Shown piece by piece: positions 1-8,783 of a stretch of 64,000 bases of DNA. Positions within the stretch are counted from its first letter, which is position 1. Each line of letters opens with the position of its first letter. Made by a program: the position numbers and the translations under genes. The DNA is from Natronomonas pharaonis DSM 2160 (GTDB lineage Archaea; Halobacteriota; Halobacteria; Halobacteriales; Haloarculaceae), in NCBI RefSeq assembly GCF_000026045.1, contig NC_007426.1, forward strand, positions 1-64,000. Direction: 5' to 3'. Under the pieces are notes generated by a model. That model was not told where the DNA came from. It did not search any database and saw nothing but the letters and a program-made list of their open reading frames with translations.

Positions 1-5
1 GCCGC

Positions 6-1106
6 TTACCGGTCAATATCGGCGACCACGTCGTTGTGATACGCCAGATACGCCGCCCCAAGGTCGTGGTCGTCAGCGACGGTCAACCGGTGGCCGTCGA
101 CGCTGTCTTCGTAGGCATGCTGGATGTCGAGCGTCTGCGGGTCGATGCGAACGAGCCCGTGTTCGAGGTCGGCTCGGTGGTTCGGGCAGACCACAACCGC
201 GTTTGCCGCCGTCTCCGGACCACCCTCCGCCGGCGGCATCGGCCGGTGCAGTTCGGCGTATCCCTCGTCAGAGGCGCGCCGGCGGCGGTCGCCACAGACC
301 ATACACCGGTAGTCGTAGGCGTCGAGGAGCGACGTTTCAGGGGGTGTTTCCGAAGCGGAGTCAGTGCCGGCATCGGGAACAGCGCCGGCGTCGGTGTCGG
401 TGTCAGCAGCAGCAGTATCGGCATCAGCAGCAGTATCGGCATCAGCAACAACAGCGGTATCGGTAGCGCGGTGGCTCTCCCCGCCGGGGGCGGTCGTCAG
501 TCCATCGTCCGCGCTCGCTTCGACCGCCGAAGTGGTGTCGGTTCCGTTCGCCTCGCCGTCGGTGTCGGCGCGCTCCCGGAAGCCGTCGATGCCCTCCGAG
601 CGCCGCTTGCCGGCCCGCGTAAGCTCGTTGAGCCCGCCGTCACGAGTGAGGTAGCCGAGCGCGACGAGCCACTGCAGCAGCGGCTCGACGGCATCGGTGT
701 CTTCGAGCTCGGCATCGAGTTCGGTGCCGAGCAAATCGAGAATCTCGATATCCGTCAGCGGACGGACCCCCAGCGCGTCAACGGCGGCGTCGAACCCGCG
801 AACCGACGACAGTGCTCGGTAGAGAACCACCGGCTCCGTGTCGGGGGCAGCATCAAGCAGCCGGCGGCCACGCTCGTCAAGCCGGCACTCCTCGTCGACG
901 TACAGGAGACCAAGGTCGTCGAGAAACCTGAGTTGTCGCTCGGCGGCGGCGCGGCTCGCAGCGCCGCGGTCACACAGCCACGAGGCGGCGGCCGAGGCCG
1001 AGGGTGCGTCGTCGCTGACGTGTACACACAGCGAACGAACCGTCTCGGACCACTCCGAGGGCGGCCCGGCGAGCGGCTCGATAGCCAGCGCATCGAGGTC
1101 AGTCAT
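6..1106 (-). CDS. HNH-type zinc-binding protein with N-terminal winged-helix-like region
   Basis: The 366-residue protein starts at the ATG giving MTDLDALAIEPL; an upstream in-frame extension would run into the tRNA gene and is basic, unlike this acidic protein. Residues 1-180 look like helical, winged-helix-type segments rich in Leu and Glu. Residues 200-265 are an Ala/Asp/Thr low-complexity linker. The C-terminus has a CMVC pair followed about 40 residues later by CPNHR, the layout of an HNH/zinc-finger nuclease-like fold. It could be a nuclease or only a zinc-binding DNA-contact domain. The catalytic His-Asn-His is not certain, so no function is assigned beyond the fold. Confidence 0.6.
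   Translation of the reverse strand: MTDLDALAIEPLAGPPSEWSETVRSLCVHVSDDAPSASAAASWLCDRGAASRAAAERQLRFLDDLGLLYVDEECRLDERGRRLLDAAPDTEPVVLYRALSSVRGFDAAVDALGVRPLTDIEILDLLGTELDAELEDTDAVEPLLQWLVALGYLTRDGGLNELTRAGKRRSEGIDGFRERADTDGEANGTDTTSAVEASADDGLTTAPGGESHRATDTAVVADADTAADADTAAADTDTDAGAVPDAGTDSASETPPETSLLDAYDYRCMVCGDRRRRASDEGYAELHRPMPPAEGGPETAANAVVVCPNHRADLEHGLVRIDPQTLDIQHAYEDSVDGHRLTVADDHDLGAAYLAYHNDVVADIDR
405..465. repeat. Imperfect trinucleotide-rich tandem repeat inside coding sequence
   Basis: On the plus strand a roughly 18-21-base unit (AGC repeats followed by AGTATCGGCATC) recurs about three times. On the coding (minus) strand it encodes the repeated Asp-Thr-Ala-Ala-Asp-Ala linker of the HNH-type protein. 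The repeat keeps the reading frame, so it is a length-variable linker rather than a separate element. Confidence 0.6.
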
Positions 1107-1152
1107 TGGCCGGGGATACAACGAGGACCGAAAGGAAGGTGTCGGAACAGAG

Positions 1153-1224
1153 TGGGCGCGGATGGAATTGAACCATCTTCTTGGCCTTGTAAGGGCCACG
1201 TCATAGCCACTAGACCACGCGCCC
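1153..1224 (-). tRNA. tRNA-Val (anticodon UAC)
   Basis: The minus strand folds into a full cloverleaf of 72 nt. It has a 7-bp acceptor stem (GGGCGCG/CGCGCCC), a D arm, a 5-bp anticodon stem TGGCC/GGCCA with loop CTTACAA (anticodon TAC, plus-strand positions 1189-1191), a 4-nt variable loop and a TΨC arm GATGG-TTCAATT-CCATC. The discriminator base is A. The terminal CCA is not encoded and no intron is present. A weak TATA-like GTTATCC lies about 25 nt upstream. Confidence 0.95.
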
Positions 1225-1309
1225 GCAGTTCGTCCAAGTCGGTCGTTGGGGATAACGCTTACTTTCTGTGCCGGAACGCTTACCGGCCCACACCACCAGC
1301 ATTCGGTCG

Positions 1310-1861
1310 ATGGACACCCGCCGCGTCGTCGGGTACGCCGTCGCAGCCGTTGCGCTCGCGGCTGCGGCCGTGCTGCTCGCGTTCTCGACAGGCCTTATCG
1401 CGCCGTTTCTCGGCGACGGCTACGACCCGGACGCCTACGACCCGGACGACAGCTACGGCGGCGACACCGACTACGAGCACACGACGGTCACCGTCGTTGA
1501 CGGCGAGACCGGCGCAGAACTCGGGGCTGTCGATGCCGCCATCGCGGACACGTTCAACAAGCGGTATCTCGGCCTGAGCGCGACCGACGGCCTTCCCGAA
1601 GACCGTGGGATGTTCTTTGTCCACGACAGCCCCGACGACTACACCTACGTGATGCGGGATATGTCGTTCGGCATCGACATCGTCTACGCCGACGCCGACG
1701 GGACGATTACCGCGGTCCACGAGGCTCCCGCACCCGGACCGAACGAGGACGGCGACGACCACGAGTACCCGGGCTACGGCCAGTACGTTCTCGAAGTCAA
1801 CAAGGGCTGGATGGCCGACCGTGGAGCCGGCGTCGGTGACAAACTCCGATTCGAGCTGTAG
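1310..1861 (+). CDS. DUF192 family protein, membrane-anchored
   Basis: This 183-residue protein starts at ATG (MDTRRVVGYAV). A single hydrophobic segment at about residues 6-30 acts as signal or anchor, followed by an Asp/Tyr/Pro-rich spacer. The DUF192 (UPF0127) domain covers about residues 55-180, with the family's RYLGLS, RGMFFV, MRDMSFGIDIVY and GxVLEVNKGW-type segments. The domain is a small beta-barrel of unknown biochemical role, usually exported. The anchor and acidic composition place it outside the membrane. It lies between the divergent tRNA-Val and the ABC exporter with no overlap. Confidence 0.85.
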   Translation: MDTRRVVGYAVAAVALAAAAVLLAFSTGLIAPFLGDGYDPDAYDPDDSYGGDTDYEHTTVTVVDGETGAELGAVDAAIADTFNKRYLGLSATDGLPEDRGMFFVHDSPDDYTYVMRDMSFGIDIVYADADGTITAVHEAPAPGPNEDGDDHEYPGYGQYVLEVNKGWMADRGAGVGDKLRFEL

Positions 1862-1901
1862 TCGTCGCCGAAAACCGGCGCTGAACCGCCGGGAGGCCAA
1901 G

Positions 1902-1909
1902 GATTATCC
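1902..1909 (+). promoter_or_regulatory. TATA-like element for the ABC exporter
   Basis: GATTATCC lies about 27 nt upstream of the ATG at 1933, the spacing expected for a leaderless or near-leaderless haloarchaeal transcript. It is inferred from position and composition only. Confidence 0.4.
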
Positions 1910-1932
1910 GCCACCAGCGGCGAAAAACACCG

Positions 1933-3858
1933 ATGGCGGATATCGCCTGGGACGACGACGACCCCTTCGAAGAACAGCGGGCCAATACGGATGACCCGAT
2001 GGGGCGACTTTTTTCGGCGTACGGGCGGCCACACATACTGCCGGCGACAGTCGGCGTCATCGCCAGCATCGCCGCCCGACTGCTCGATTTGCTGCCGCCG
2101 GTGCTGCTGGGGCTGGCCATCGACGCCGTCTTCAACGACGACGCCGCGTTCGCGATGTGGCTCATCCCTGATGCGTGGCTGCCGGCCGAAGAAAGCGAAC
2201 AGTTGCTGTTTGTCGTCGGCCTCATCGGCGGTGCGTTCGTACTCAGCGCCGGCTTCCACTGGGTCCGCAACTGGGGATTCAACGCCTTCGCCCAGCGCAT
2301 CCAACACGACGTCCGGACCGACACCTACGATGCGATGCAACGGCTCGAAATGGGCTTTTTCGCCGACAAGCAGACCGGCGAACTCATGTCGATTCTCTCG
2401 AACGACGTCAACCAGTTGGAGACGTTTCTCAACGAGGGGTTGAACTCGATGTTCCGGCTCGGCGTGATGGTCGTCGGCATCGGTGCCGTGCTCCTCTACT
2501 ACAACTGGCAACTGGCGCTTGTCGCGCTGTTGCCGGTCCCGCTCATCGCGGGCTTTACGTACCTCTTTGTGAAGGTTATCCAGCCGAAGTACGCCCGTGT
2601 TCGTTCGTCGGTGGGGACGGTGAACTCCCGGCTGGAGAACAACCTCGGCGGGATGCAGGTCATCAAGACCGCGACGACAGAGGAGTACGAGTCCGACCGC
2701 GTCGATGCGGTCTCTTCGGAGTATCTCGACGCGAACTGGGACGCCATCGGAACACGAATCAAATTCTTTCCGGCGCTTCGGCTGCTCGCCGGCCTCGGGT
2801 TCGTGCTCACCTTCGTCGTCGGCGGGTTGTGGGTCATAACCGGCAGCGGTCCGGGGCCGCTGACCGGCGACCTCACCGTCGGGACGTTCGTCGTCTTCAT
2901 CCTCTTTACACAGCGGTTCGTCTGGCCGCTGGCGCAGTTCGGGCAGATAATCAACATGTACCAGCGCGCCCACGCCTCCGCCGAGCGGGTCTTCGGACTC
3001 GTCGACGAGTCGGACGGTCTCGAAGCGACCGGGGAGGCAGACCCACTGGCGGTGACAGACGGCAGCGTCGAATACGACGGCGTGACGTTTGGATACGACG
3101 GCGAGACAGTCGTCGAGAACATCGACTTCGAAGCCGATGGCGGTGAGACGGTCGCACTCGTCGGCCCGACGGGGGCCGGGAAATCAACCGTGCTGAAGCT
3201 CCTGCTCCGGCTCTACGATGTCGATGAAGGAGCGATTCGCATCGACGGACAGGATATCCGCTCGGCAACACCGACATCGCTACGGCGGCACATCGGTTAC
3301 GTCGGCCAAGACACGTTCCTGTTTTATGGAACCGTCCGGGAGAACATCGCCTACGGAACGTTCGACGCCGACGAGTCGGATATCGAGGCAGCCGCGAAGG
3401 CCGCCGAAGCACACGAGTTCATCACCAACCTTCCGGAGGGCTACGAGACGATGGTCGGCGAACGCGGCGTGAAACTCTCGGGTGGCCAACGGCAGCGCAT
3501 CGCCATCGCCCGTGCGGTGCTGAAAGACCCCGCGGTGCTCGTCTTGGACGAGGCAACGTCCGATGTCGACACTGAAACCGAGCTGCTCATCCAGCGGTCG
3601 CTCGACCGGTTGACAGCCGACCGGACGACCTTCGCCATTGCCCACCGGCTCTCGACTATCAGGGACGCCGACACCATTCTGGTCCTCGATGACGGCGAAA
3701 TCGTCGAGCGCGGCACCCACGACGAACTCATCGAACGCGATGGGCTGTATGCGCATCTGTGGGGCGTACAGGCCGGCGAAATCGACTCGCTGCCGGAGGC
3801 GTTCGTCGAGCGAGCCGCCGAACGGCGCGCTCGCGCCGATGTCGACGGCGACGACTGA
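1933..3858 (+). CDS. ABC exporter half-transporter (fused permease and ATPase)
   Basis: The 641-residue protein has a membrane domain of about six helices (residues 30-350) fused to a nucleotide-binding domain (about 385-615). The Walker A motif GPTGAGKST is near residue 411, the signature LSGGQRQR near 515, Walker B VLVLDEATSD follows, and the switch His is in AHRLST. This is the MsbA/MdlB-type multidrug or lipid exporter architecture, acting as a homo- or heterodimer. The substrate cannot be deduced. No partner half-transporter is adjacent, so a homodimer is the simpler reading. Confidence 0.92.
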   Translation: MADIAWDDDDPFEEQRANTDDPMGRLFSAYGRPHILPATVGVIASIAARLLDLLPPVLLGLAIDAVFNDDAAFAMWLIPDAWLPAEESEQLLFVVGLIGGAFVLSAGFHWVRNWGFNAFAQRIQHDVRTDTYDAMQRLEMGFFADKQTGELMSILSNDVNQLETFLNEGLNSMFRLGVMVVGIGAVLLYYNWQLALVALLPVPLIAGFTYLFVKVIQPKYARVRSSVGTVNSRLENNLGGMQVIKTATTEEYESDRVDAVSSEYLDANWDAIGTRIKFFPALRLLAGLGFVLTFVVGGLWVITGSGPGPLTGDLTVGTFVVFILFTQRFVWPLAQFGQIINMYQRAHASAERVFGLVDESDGLEATGEADPLAVTDGSVEYDGVTFGYDGETVVENIDFEADGGETVALVGPTGAGKSTVLKLLLRLYDVDEGAIRIDGQDIRSATPTSLRRHIGYVGQDTFLFYGTVRENIAYGTFDADESDIEAAAKAAEAHEFITNLPEGYETMVGERGVKLSGGQRQRIAIARAVLKDPAVLVLDEATSDVDTETELLIQRSLDRLTADRTTFAIAHRLSTIRDADTILVLDDGEIVERGTHDELIERDGLYAHLWGVQAGEIDSLPEAFVERAAERRARADVDGDD

Positions 3859-3960
3859 GTCCGCAGTGGGACGCCGCCGACGCCGACTCGGACCGAAGCG
3901 TCGGACCGCATCGGTCGCCGCGACCGGCGTTTTCAAGACGCTGTCGGCCGACGGTGTGGT

Positions 3961-4830
3961 ATGCTCCGGCTCGCGGTCGCAACCGACGCAGAGACGCTTG
4001 ACCGCATCCGCGACCCGCTCGCTGACCACGGCATCGAGGCCGAACACGTTCCGACGACTGAGCGAGCCCAACCGCTCGGGGAACCGTTCACGGAGACGGC
4101 CTTCGATGTCGGCTTCGTCTACCCGTCGCGGCTGATGGAAGGCGGTGTCGCCGACGCCGCACTCGACATCCCGTGGGTCAACGGTCGGGACGCGATACTC
4201 AGAAGCCGGAACAAGGCAGGGGCACTGACACGGCTCCAGCGGGCGGACGTGCCGGTGCCCGAAAGCGTCTACCTCTCGAATCCCGTCGACGACGCGACGC
4301 TCCGGGCAGCCTTCGAGGCCTTCGACCCGCCGGTCGTCATCAAGCCCAATTCGACGACCCGCGGGGTCGGCATCGCCAAAGCTCACGACCTCGATTCCTT
4401 TCTCGGCATCTGTGAGTATCTCTCGCTGGTTCACGACTACCGTGCCGCCGACGACCGCTCGTTTCTCGTTCAAGAGTACCTCCCGGACGCCCGCGACTAC
4501 CGCGCGATGGTCGTCGACGGCGAGTGCGTCGGCGCTGTCGAGCGGCGGCTGCCGGACGAGGAACGACGGGCCGGCCGCTGGAAGCACAACGTCCACCGTG
4601 GCGCGACCGCTGAGGGGGTCGAGCTTCCGGCCGAACACCGGCGGCTCGCTGTGGCGACCGCCGACGCCCTCGACATCGACTGGCTCGGTGTCGACCTGCT
4701 CGTATCCGGCGACCGGGCCGTCGTCAACGAGACGAACGCGCGACCAACCGTTGATGCGGCGACAAAATACGAACCGGGGTTTTACGACCAGTTGGCGGCG
4801 CTCATCAGGCGAACAGCCGAACAAGGATAG
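3961..4830 (+). CDS. RimK-like ATP-grasp ligase
   Basis: The 289-residue protein has a variable N-terminal domain (1-90) and an ATP-grasp fold. VVIKPNSTTRGVGI is the phosphate-binding strand and loop, SFLVQEYLP supplies the adenine-binding linker, and GVDLLVSG with VNETNARP supplies the metal-binding Asp/Glu/Asn. Relatives join amino acids (often glutamate) to carboxylates in proteins or cofactors such as coenzyme F420 or tetrahydromethanopterin. The substrate is not predictable here. A TATA-like CGTTTTCAAG lies about 27 nt upstream of the start. The gene is monocistronic. Confidence 0.82.
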   Translation: MLRLAVATDAETLDRIRDPLADHGIEAEHVPTTERAQPLGEPFTETAFDVGFVYPSRLMEGGVADAALDIPWVNGRDAILRSRNKAGALTRLQRADVPVPESVYLSNPVDDATLRAAFEAFDPPVVIKPNSTTRGVGIAKAHDLDSFLGICEYLSLVHDYRAADDRSFLVQEYLPDARDYRAMVVDGECVGAVERRLPDEERRAGRWKHNVHRGATAEGVELPAEHRRLAVATADALDIDWLGVDLLVSGDRAVVNETNARPTVDAATKYEPGFYDQLAALIRRTAEQG

Positions 4831-4863
4831 CCGGGAGAGCCGCGATTGGCAAAACCGGCTACG

Positions 4864-5238
4864 TCAGGAAAGGTCGATATCGGCAGAGCTACCGGTGCGT
4901 TCGAACTCGACTTCGAGGACGCCGTTGTTGAACGTCGCCGACGCCGAATGCTCGTCGACGCGGGCCGGGAGCTCGATACGCTCTTTGTAATCGCTGTGGT
5001 CGGTCGTCGCCGCGATGGTGACGCGGCGGCCATCGCACTGAATCGTGAGGTCGTCCTTATCGACGCCCGGTAGGTCCGCGACGACGCGGATTTCGTCGTC
5101 GTCCTCGTAGACGGAGACGTGGGCATCGCCCCCAAAGCCGGCGTCGCCGGCATCGATGCCGCCCGTCATCTGGTTCATCATTCGCTCTATCTCGTCGAAG
5201 ATGTCATCGAACGGGTCATCGCGGTCGTCGCGGCGCAT
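4864..5238 (-). CDS. hsp20: Hsp20/alpha-crystallin family small heat-shock protein
   Basis: The 124-residue chaperone starts at MRRDDRDDPFDD, chosen over an upstream Met because a TATA-like element sits 28 nt before it. The N-terminal arm has an amphipathic helix (EIERMMNQM). The alpha-crystallin domain runs from about residue 40 to the end: VVADLPGVDKDDL, then the conserved ATFNNGVLEVEF strand. The usual C-terminal I/V-x-I/V extension is represented only by ADIDLS. It should form oligomers that hold unfolding proteins. Confidence 0.9.
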   Translation of the reverse strand: MRRDDRDDPFDDIFDEIERMMNQMTGGIDAGDAGFGGDAHVSVYEDDDEIRVVADLPGVDKDDLTIQCDGRRVTIAATTDHSDYKERIELPARVDEHSASATFNNGVLEVEFERTGSSADIDLS

Positions 5239-5261
5239 ATGCGGCGATACGGGAGATGCGC

Positions 5262-5269
5262 TCAAAAGC
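5262..5269 (-). promoter_or_regulatory. TATA-like element for hsp20
   Basis: The minus strand reads GCTTTTGA, centred about 28 nt upstream of the MRRDD start. This supports that start and a leaderless message. Confidence 0.35.
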
Positions 5270-5288
5270 CTTCTGTCAGTTACGGATG

Positions 5289-6305
5289 TTAGAGCCCGAC
5301 GCCGAGCGTCTCGTTTGTCGTCTCGCGGGACTCGTCGGCGTCGGCAGTCCCGAGCACCGCACGAATGGCGTCGATGTTCTCGGGGACAACGTCGGATTCC
5401 TGATGGATGGCCTGGAAGAGATAGAGGTCCGAGCCCTCCATCGAAACGGATTCCGCCCAGATGCAGTTCTCCCAGATGTCGGCGCGCGGGCGGCCGCGGT
5501 CCATCGCGAACTCCTTGAGCTTGCCCGCGCCGTCGATGCCGTAGCTTTCGGGGATGAGGAAGGTCCGGTCCTGCTCGTCGAGAAGGTCGGCAACTGCCTC
5601 GGCATCAGGGGTAGACTCAAGCGTCACGTTCACCGAGTGGGTGTGCATCAGCGTCGCCGGCACTTTCAACCCGAGGGTGTCGATATCGAGGTCGGGGAAG
5701 ATAGTGTTGACGTCAGGGCCGTGGTGGGACGGGAGGCTGACCGGGTTCGGAAGGATGTCGTTAATCGGGCCACGGCCGGTCTGTCCGGGGTCGCCGCCGC
5801 GCCGGACCAGCGTGACGCGGGCCTTCTCGACACCGTACTCCTCTTGGAGTGGCGCGAGCAGCCGTGAGAGCCCGGTCGTGTTACAGGAGACGACGCGGAC
5901 GTGGTCGGCATCCGCGGCGGCCTCGAAGTTGCTCCGGGCGTTGAACGAGACGTCGACGAGGTCGGCCGACTCGCCGCCCTGATACAGCGCCGGCGTGTCG
6001 TGGGCCTCATAGAGCGATTTGTTATCCGCGCCGATGCCGGACGGGCAGGCGTCGACGACGATGTCGGCGGCCTCGACAAGTTCGTCGACGGTCCCGGCGA
6101 GGTCGATGCCGGCCGCCTCGAAGTCGTCAATCCGGTCTTCGATGGCCGCATACAGCGGGTAGTCGTTCTCGACGGCGAGTTCCGCCTCGTGGTTCGGGCT
6201 CGTCTTGGCGACGCCAACGAGTTCCATGTCCGGCTGGAGCGTCACGGCGTCGGCGACGCGTTTGCCGATGGTTCCGTAACCGTTGACCGCGACCTGAATG
6301 CTCAT
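5289..6305 (-). CDS. gap: Type II glyceraldehyde-3-phosphate dehydrogenase (archaeal)
   Basis: The 338-residue enzyme oxidises glyceraldehyde 3-phosphate to 1,3-bisphosphoglycerate with NAD(P)+. It begins [14 protein letters not shown], the Rossmann glycine motif. The catalytic Cys is residue 141 in VVSCNTTGL, the hallmark of the archaeal enzyme class, and [16 protein letters not shown] is a conserved family segment. Length is typical (about 335-340). It serves gluconeogenesis and the lower part of the semi-phosphorylative Entner-Doudoroff route in haloarchaea. It stands alone between convergent and divergent neighbours. Confidence 0.95.
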
Positions 6306-6326
6306 GCCGGTGGCTCCTCGCCGGAC

Positions 6327-6335
6327 CGGAATAGC
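6327..6335 (-). promoter_or_regulatory. TATA-like element for gap
   Basis: The minus strand reads GGCTATTCC, centred about 26 nt upstream of the ATG at 6305, consistent with a leaderless transcript. Confidence 0.4.
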
Positions 6336-6436
6336 CGTTTCGTTCCCGTCTCGTCGCGCCTGTGCCGTGCGGTCACGACCCGACCACAACGAGACAGGTG
6401 GCAACGTCTATGCGGCCGCCGCCCGAACTGCCGGGT

Positions 6437-7414
6437 ATGGCCGACGAACTCGAAATCGAATCGCCGTCGGCGGTCGCTTCGGCCGCCGAGACGGCAGTCG
6501 AACAGTGTCTCGCCATCGAGGCCGGAGAGCGCTGTGTCGTCGTCACCGACGACAAGCGTGCCCCAATCGGCGAGGCGCTCTACGAGGCCGCGCTTGCGGT
6601 GACCGACGACGCGACCATCGTCCGCTATCCGCCGGGGCCACAGCACGGCGCGGAGCCGCCCGCCCCCGTCGCTGCGGCGATGGCCGACGCCGATGCTTTC
6701 CTCGCGCCGACGACCAAGAGCCTCAGTCACACTCGCGCGCGCTCGGAGGCGAGCGAGGCGGGGGTCCGCGGAGCGACCCTTCCGGGCATCACCGAGTCGG
6801 TGTTCACGACCGGGCTAGATGCTGATTACGACGCCATCGCCGAGACGACCGCGACGGTCTATGCGGCTGTCGCCGACGCCGAGCGCGTCCGGGTCACCTC
6901 GCCGCAGGGAACCGACATCACCTTCGAAATCGGCGACCGGGAATGGCTCGAAGACACCGGCATCGTCCACGAGCCGGGGAGCTTTTCGAACCTACCGGCC
7001 GGCGAAACGTTCGTCAGTCCGACATCGGCGGACGGCACCTACGTTGTCGACGGGACGATTCGACCCCACGGTCGCCTCGATGCCGACCAGACGGTCACCT
7101 TCGAGGTCGAAGACGGCTTCGTGACCGATGTCGACGACGCGGCAATTCGGGACGAACTGGAGACGGCCGCCGCGGAGGTCGGCGAGGACGCATACAACCT
7201 CGCTGAACTCGGCATCGGCACGAACCTCGGCGTCGAAGCACTCGTCGGGAGCGTACTCTTAGACGAGAAGGCCGCCGGGACCGTCCACATCGCCGTCGGT
7301 GATGACGCCGGCATCGGCGGGGAGACGGACGCACCCATCCACATGGACGGCATTCTTCGAGAGCCAACGGTGCTTGTCGACGGCGAGGAGCTGTCGCTGC
7401 CGAGCGCCGAGTAG
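6437..7414 (+). CDS. M29-like aminopeptidase (aminopeptidase T family)
   Basis: The 325-residue protein starts at MADELEIE. The C-terminal half carries the family's metal-site segments: LAELGIGTN, LLDEKAAGTVHIAVGD, GGETDAPIHMDG and the terminal PTVLVDG. These match the aminopeptidase T/leucyl aminopeptidase (COG2309, M29) family, cytosolic dimeric metallo-aminopeptidases that release N-terminal amino acids. It is somewhat shorter than bacterial M29 enzymes (about 370-410), mainly in the N-terminal domain. Function is inferred from family. Confidence 0.8.
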   Translation: MADELEIESPSAVASAAETAVEQCLAIEAGERCVVVTDDKRAPIGEALYEAALAVTDDATIVRYPPGPQHGAEPPAPVAAAMADADAFLAPTTKSLSHTRARSEASEAGVRGATLPGITESVFTTGLDADYDAIAETTATVYAAVADAERVRVTSPQGTDITFEIGDREWLEDTGIVHEPGSFSNLPAGETFVSPTSADGTYVVDGTIRPHGRLDADQTVTFEVEDGFVTDVDDAAIRDELETAAAEVGEDAYNLAELGIGTNLGVEALVGSVLLDEKAAGTVHIAVGDDAGIGGETDAPIHMDGILREPTVLVDGEELSLPSAE

Positions 7415-7451
7415 CCACGCGCTTATACGTCCGGGCGGTCAACCACGAACA

Positions 7452-8102
7452 ATGAGTCAACAACGCGTTGCGGTCCGCTGTCCCTCCTGTTCGCCAGCGG
7501 AGGAGACCGCCCACGAAGTTCTCAACGACGGCGGACAGGCGACTGTCCGGTGTGGGGCCTGCGGCCACGTCCACAAAACGGCTATCGAAACCGAATCGAC
7601 TGTCGACCGCCGTGTCGTCGTCTCCCAAGACGACGAATCGACCGAAGCAAGAGTCGACATCCCGCCGGGCGAGTCGCTGGAGACGGGCGATGAGTTCCTC
7701 GTCGAGACCGACGAGGCCATCCTGACCGCTCGAATCACGTCGCTGGAGTTGACGAGCGGTGACCGCGTCGAGGAAGCGACAGCCGAAGACGTCCGGACGC
7801 TGTGGACACGGGCCGTCGGTAACGTCGCGGTGAACCTGACGCTGCACCCGAAAGAGGGGGTTCCGGAGGAAAGCCGGAGCGTGAAGATTCAGGTACCGGG
7901 CGACGAGGCGTTCGTCGTCGGCGATACTCACGAGTACGGCGGCGAGGAGTTCACCGTCGAGCGGATTATGGTCCGAGAGGACGCCACCGACTACGACCGC
8001 GAGGGTTACGATTTCCAGGGCGACACCGTGCTGGCGAAAGACGTCAAGCGGGTCTACGCCCGCGACGAGGACGCCCGCACCCGCGCGTGGTCGGGGTGGT
8101 GA
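7452..8102 (+). CDS. Zinc-ribbon protein, HVO_0476-type
   Basis: The 216-residue protein starts MSQQRVAVRCPSC. An N-terminal zinc ribbon has CPSC and CGAC pairs about 30 residues apart. Two beta-rich modules follow, and the C-terminus ends DARTRAWSGW. It belongs to a conserved haloarchaeal family annotated only as a zinc-finger protein. It lies 3 nt upstream of the first PIMT gene and is probably cotranscribed with it, which suggests but does not prove a link to protein repair. No enzymatic motif is visible. Confidence 0.75.
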   Translation: MSQQRVAVRCPSCSPAEETAHEVLNDGGQATVRCGACGHVHKTAIETESTVDRRVVVSQDDESTEARVDIPPGESLETGDEFLVETDEAILTARITSLELTSGDRVEEATAEDVRTLWTRAVGNVAVNLTLHPKEGVPEESRSVKIQVPGDEAFVVGDTHEYGGEEFTVERIMVREDATDYDREGYDFQGDTVLAKDVKRVYARDEDARTRAWSGW

Positions 8103-8105
8103 CGG

Positions 8106-8744
8106 ATGAGCGAGGAGTCGTTCGCGGCACAGCGCGACCGAATGGTCGATGCCCTCGCCGAGAGCGGCCGCATCGAGCGCGAAGCGACGCTCGAAGCGCT
8201 GCGTGCGGTCCCCCGACACGAGTTCGTTCCCGAGCCGAGGCGTGAGGAAGCCTACGCCGACCGGCCACTCCCCATCGGCGACGGGCAAACCGTCTCCGCG
8301 CCACACATGGTCGGCATCATGTGTGACCGCCTCGGGCTGGCCGCCGGCGACGACGTGCTCGAAATCGGGACGGGCTGTGGCTACCACGCGGCTGTCACAG
8401 CCGAAATCGTCGGCGACGACAACGTCTACAGTGTCGAGTACATCGAGCGGCTCGCCGAGGCGGCCCGCGAGCGGCTGGACACGCTCGGCTACGGCGGCGT
8501 TTCGGTCCGTGTCGGCGACGGCCACGAGGGCTGGCCCGAACACGCGCCCTACGACGCGGTGTATCTGACCTGTGCGACCCCGGCGATTCCGGACCCGCTC
8601 GTCGAACAGCTCCGGGTCGGCGGCCGGCTGCTCGCCCCCGTCGGCGATACGACCCAACGGCTCATTGAGGCCACAAAGACCGACGACGGGCTCGAACGGA
8701 CACAGCACGGCGCTGTCAGGTTCGTCCGGATGCAGGGCGACTAG
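8106..8744 (+). CDS. pcm: Protein-L-isoaspartate O-methyltransferase
   Basis: The 212-residue enzyme uses S-adenosylmethionine to methylate isoaspartyl residues so that damaged Asp/Asn sites can be repaired. The substrate loop TVSAPHMVG, the SAM-binding VLEIGTGCGYHAAV and the acidic post-I segment VYSVEYIE are all present, as is the family's PYDAVYLTCATPAIP region. Length fits the family. It follows the zinc-ribbon gene by 3 nt and precedes a second PIMT-like gene. Confidence 0.93.
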   Translation: MSEESFAAQRDRMVDALAESGRIEREATLEALRAVPRHEFVPEPRREEAYADRPLPIGDGQTVSAPHMVGIMCDRLGLAAGDDVLEIGTGCGYHAAVTAEIVGDDNVYSVEYIERLAEAARERLDTLGYGGVSVRVGDGHEGWPEHAPYDAVYLTCATPAIPDPLVEQLRVGGRLLAPVGDTTQRLIEATKTDDGLERTQHGAVRFVRMQGD

Positions 8745-8783
8745 GGCGCGCGATTCAAGACCGTCCGGCACTGAATCGGAGAT

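Noticed and set aside
36-1577. Long open frame (513 codons) on the plus strand across the HNH gene and the tRNA
   Set aside because: It reads antisense through the real minus-strand gene and the tRNA-Val. The protein is basic and Arg/Val/Gly-rich, unlike the acidic proteome.
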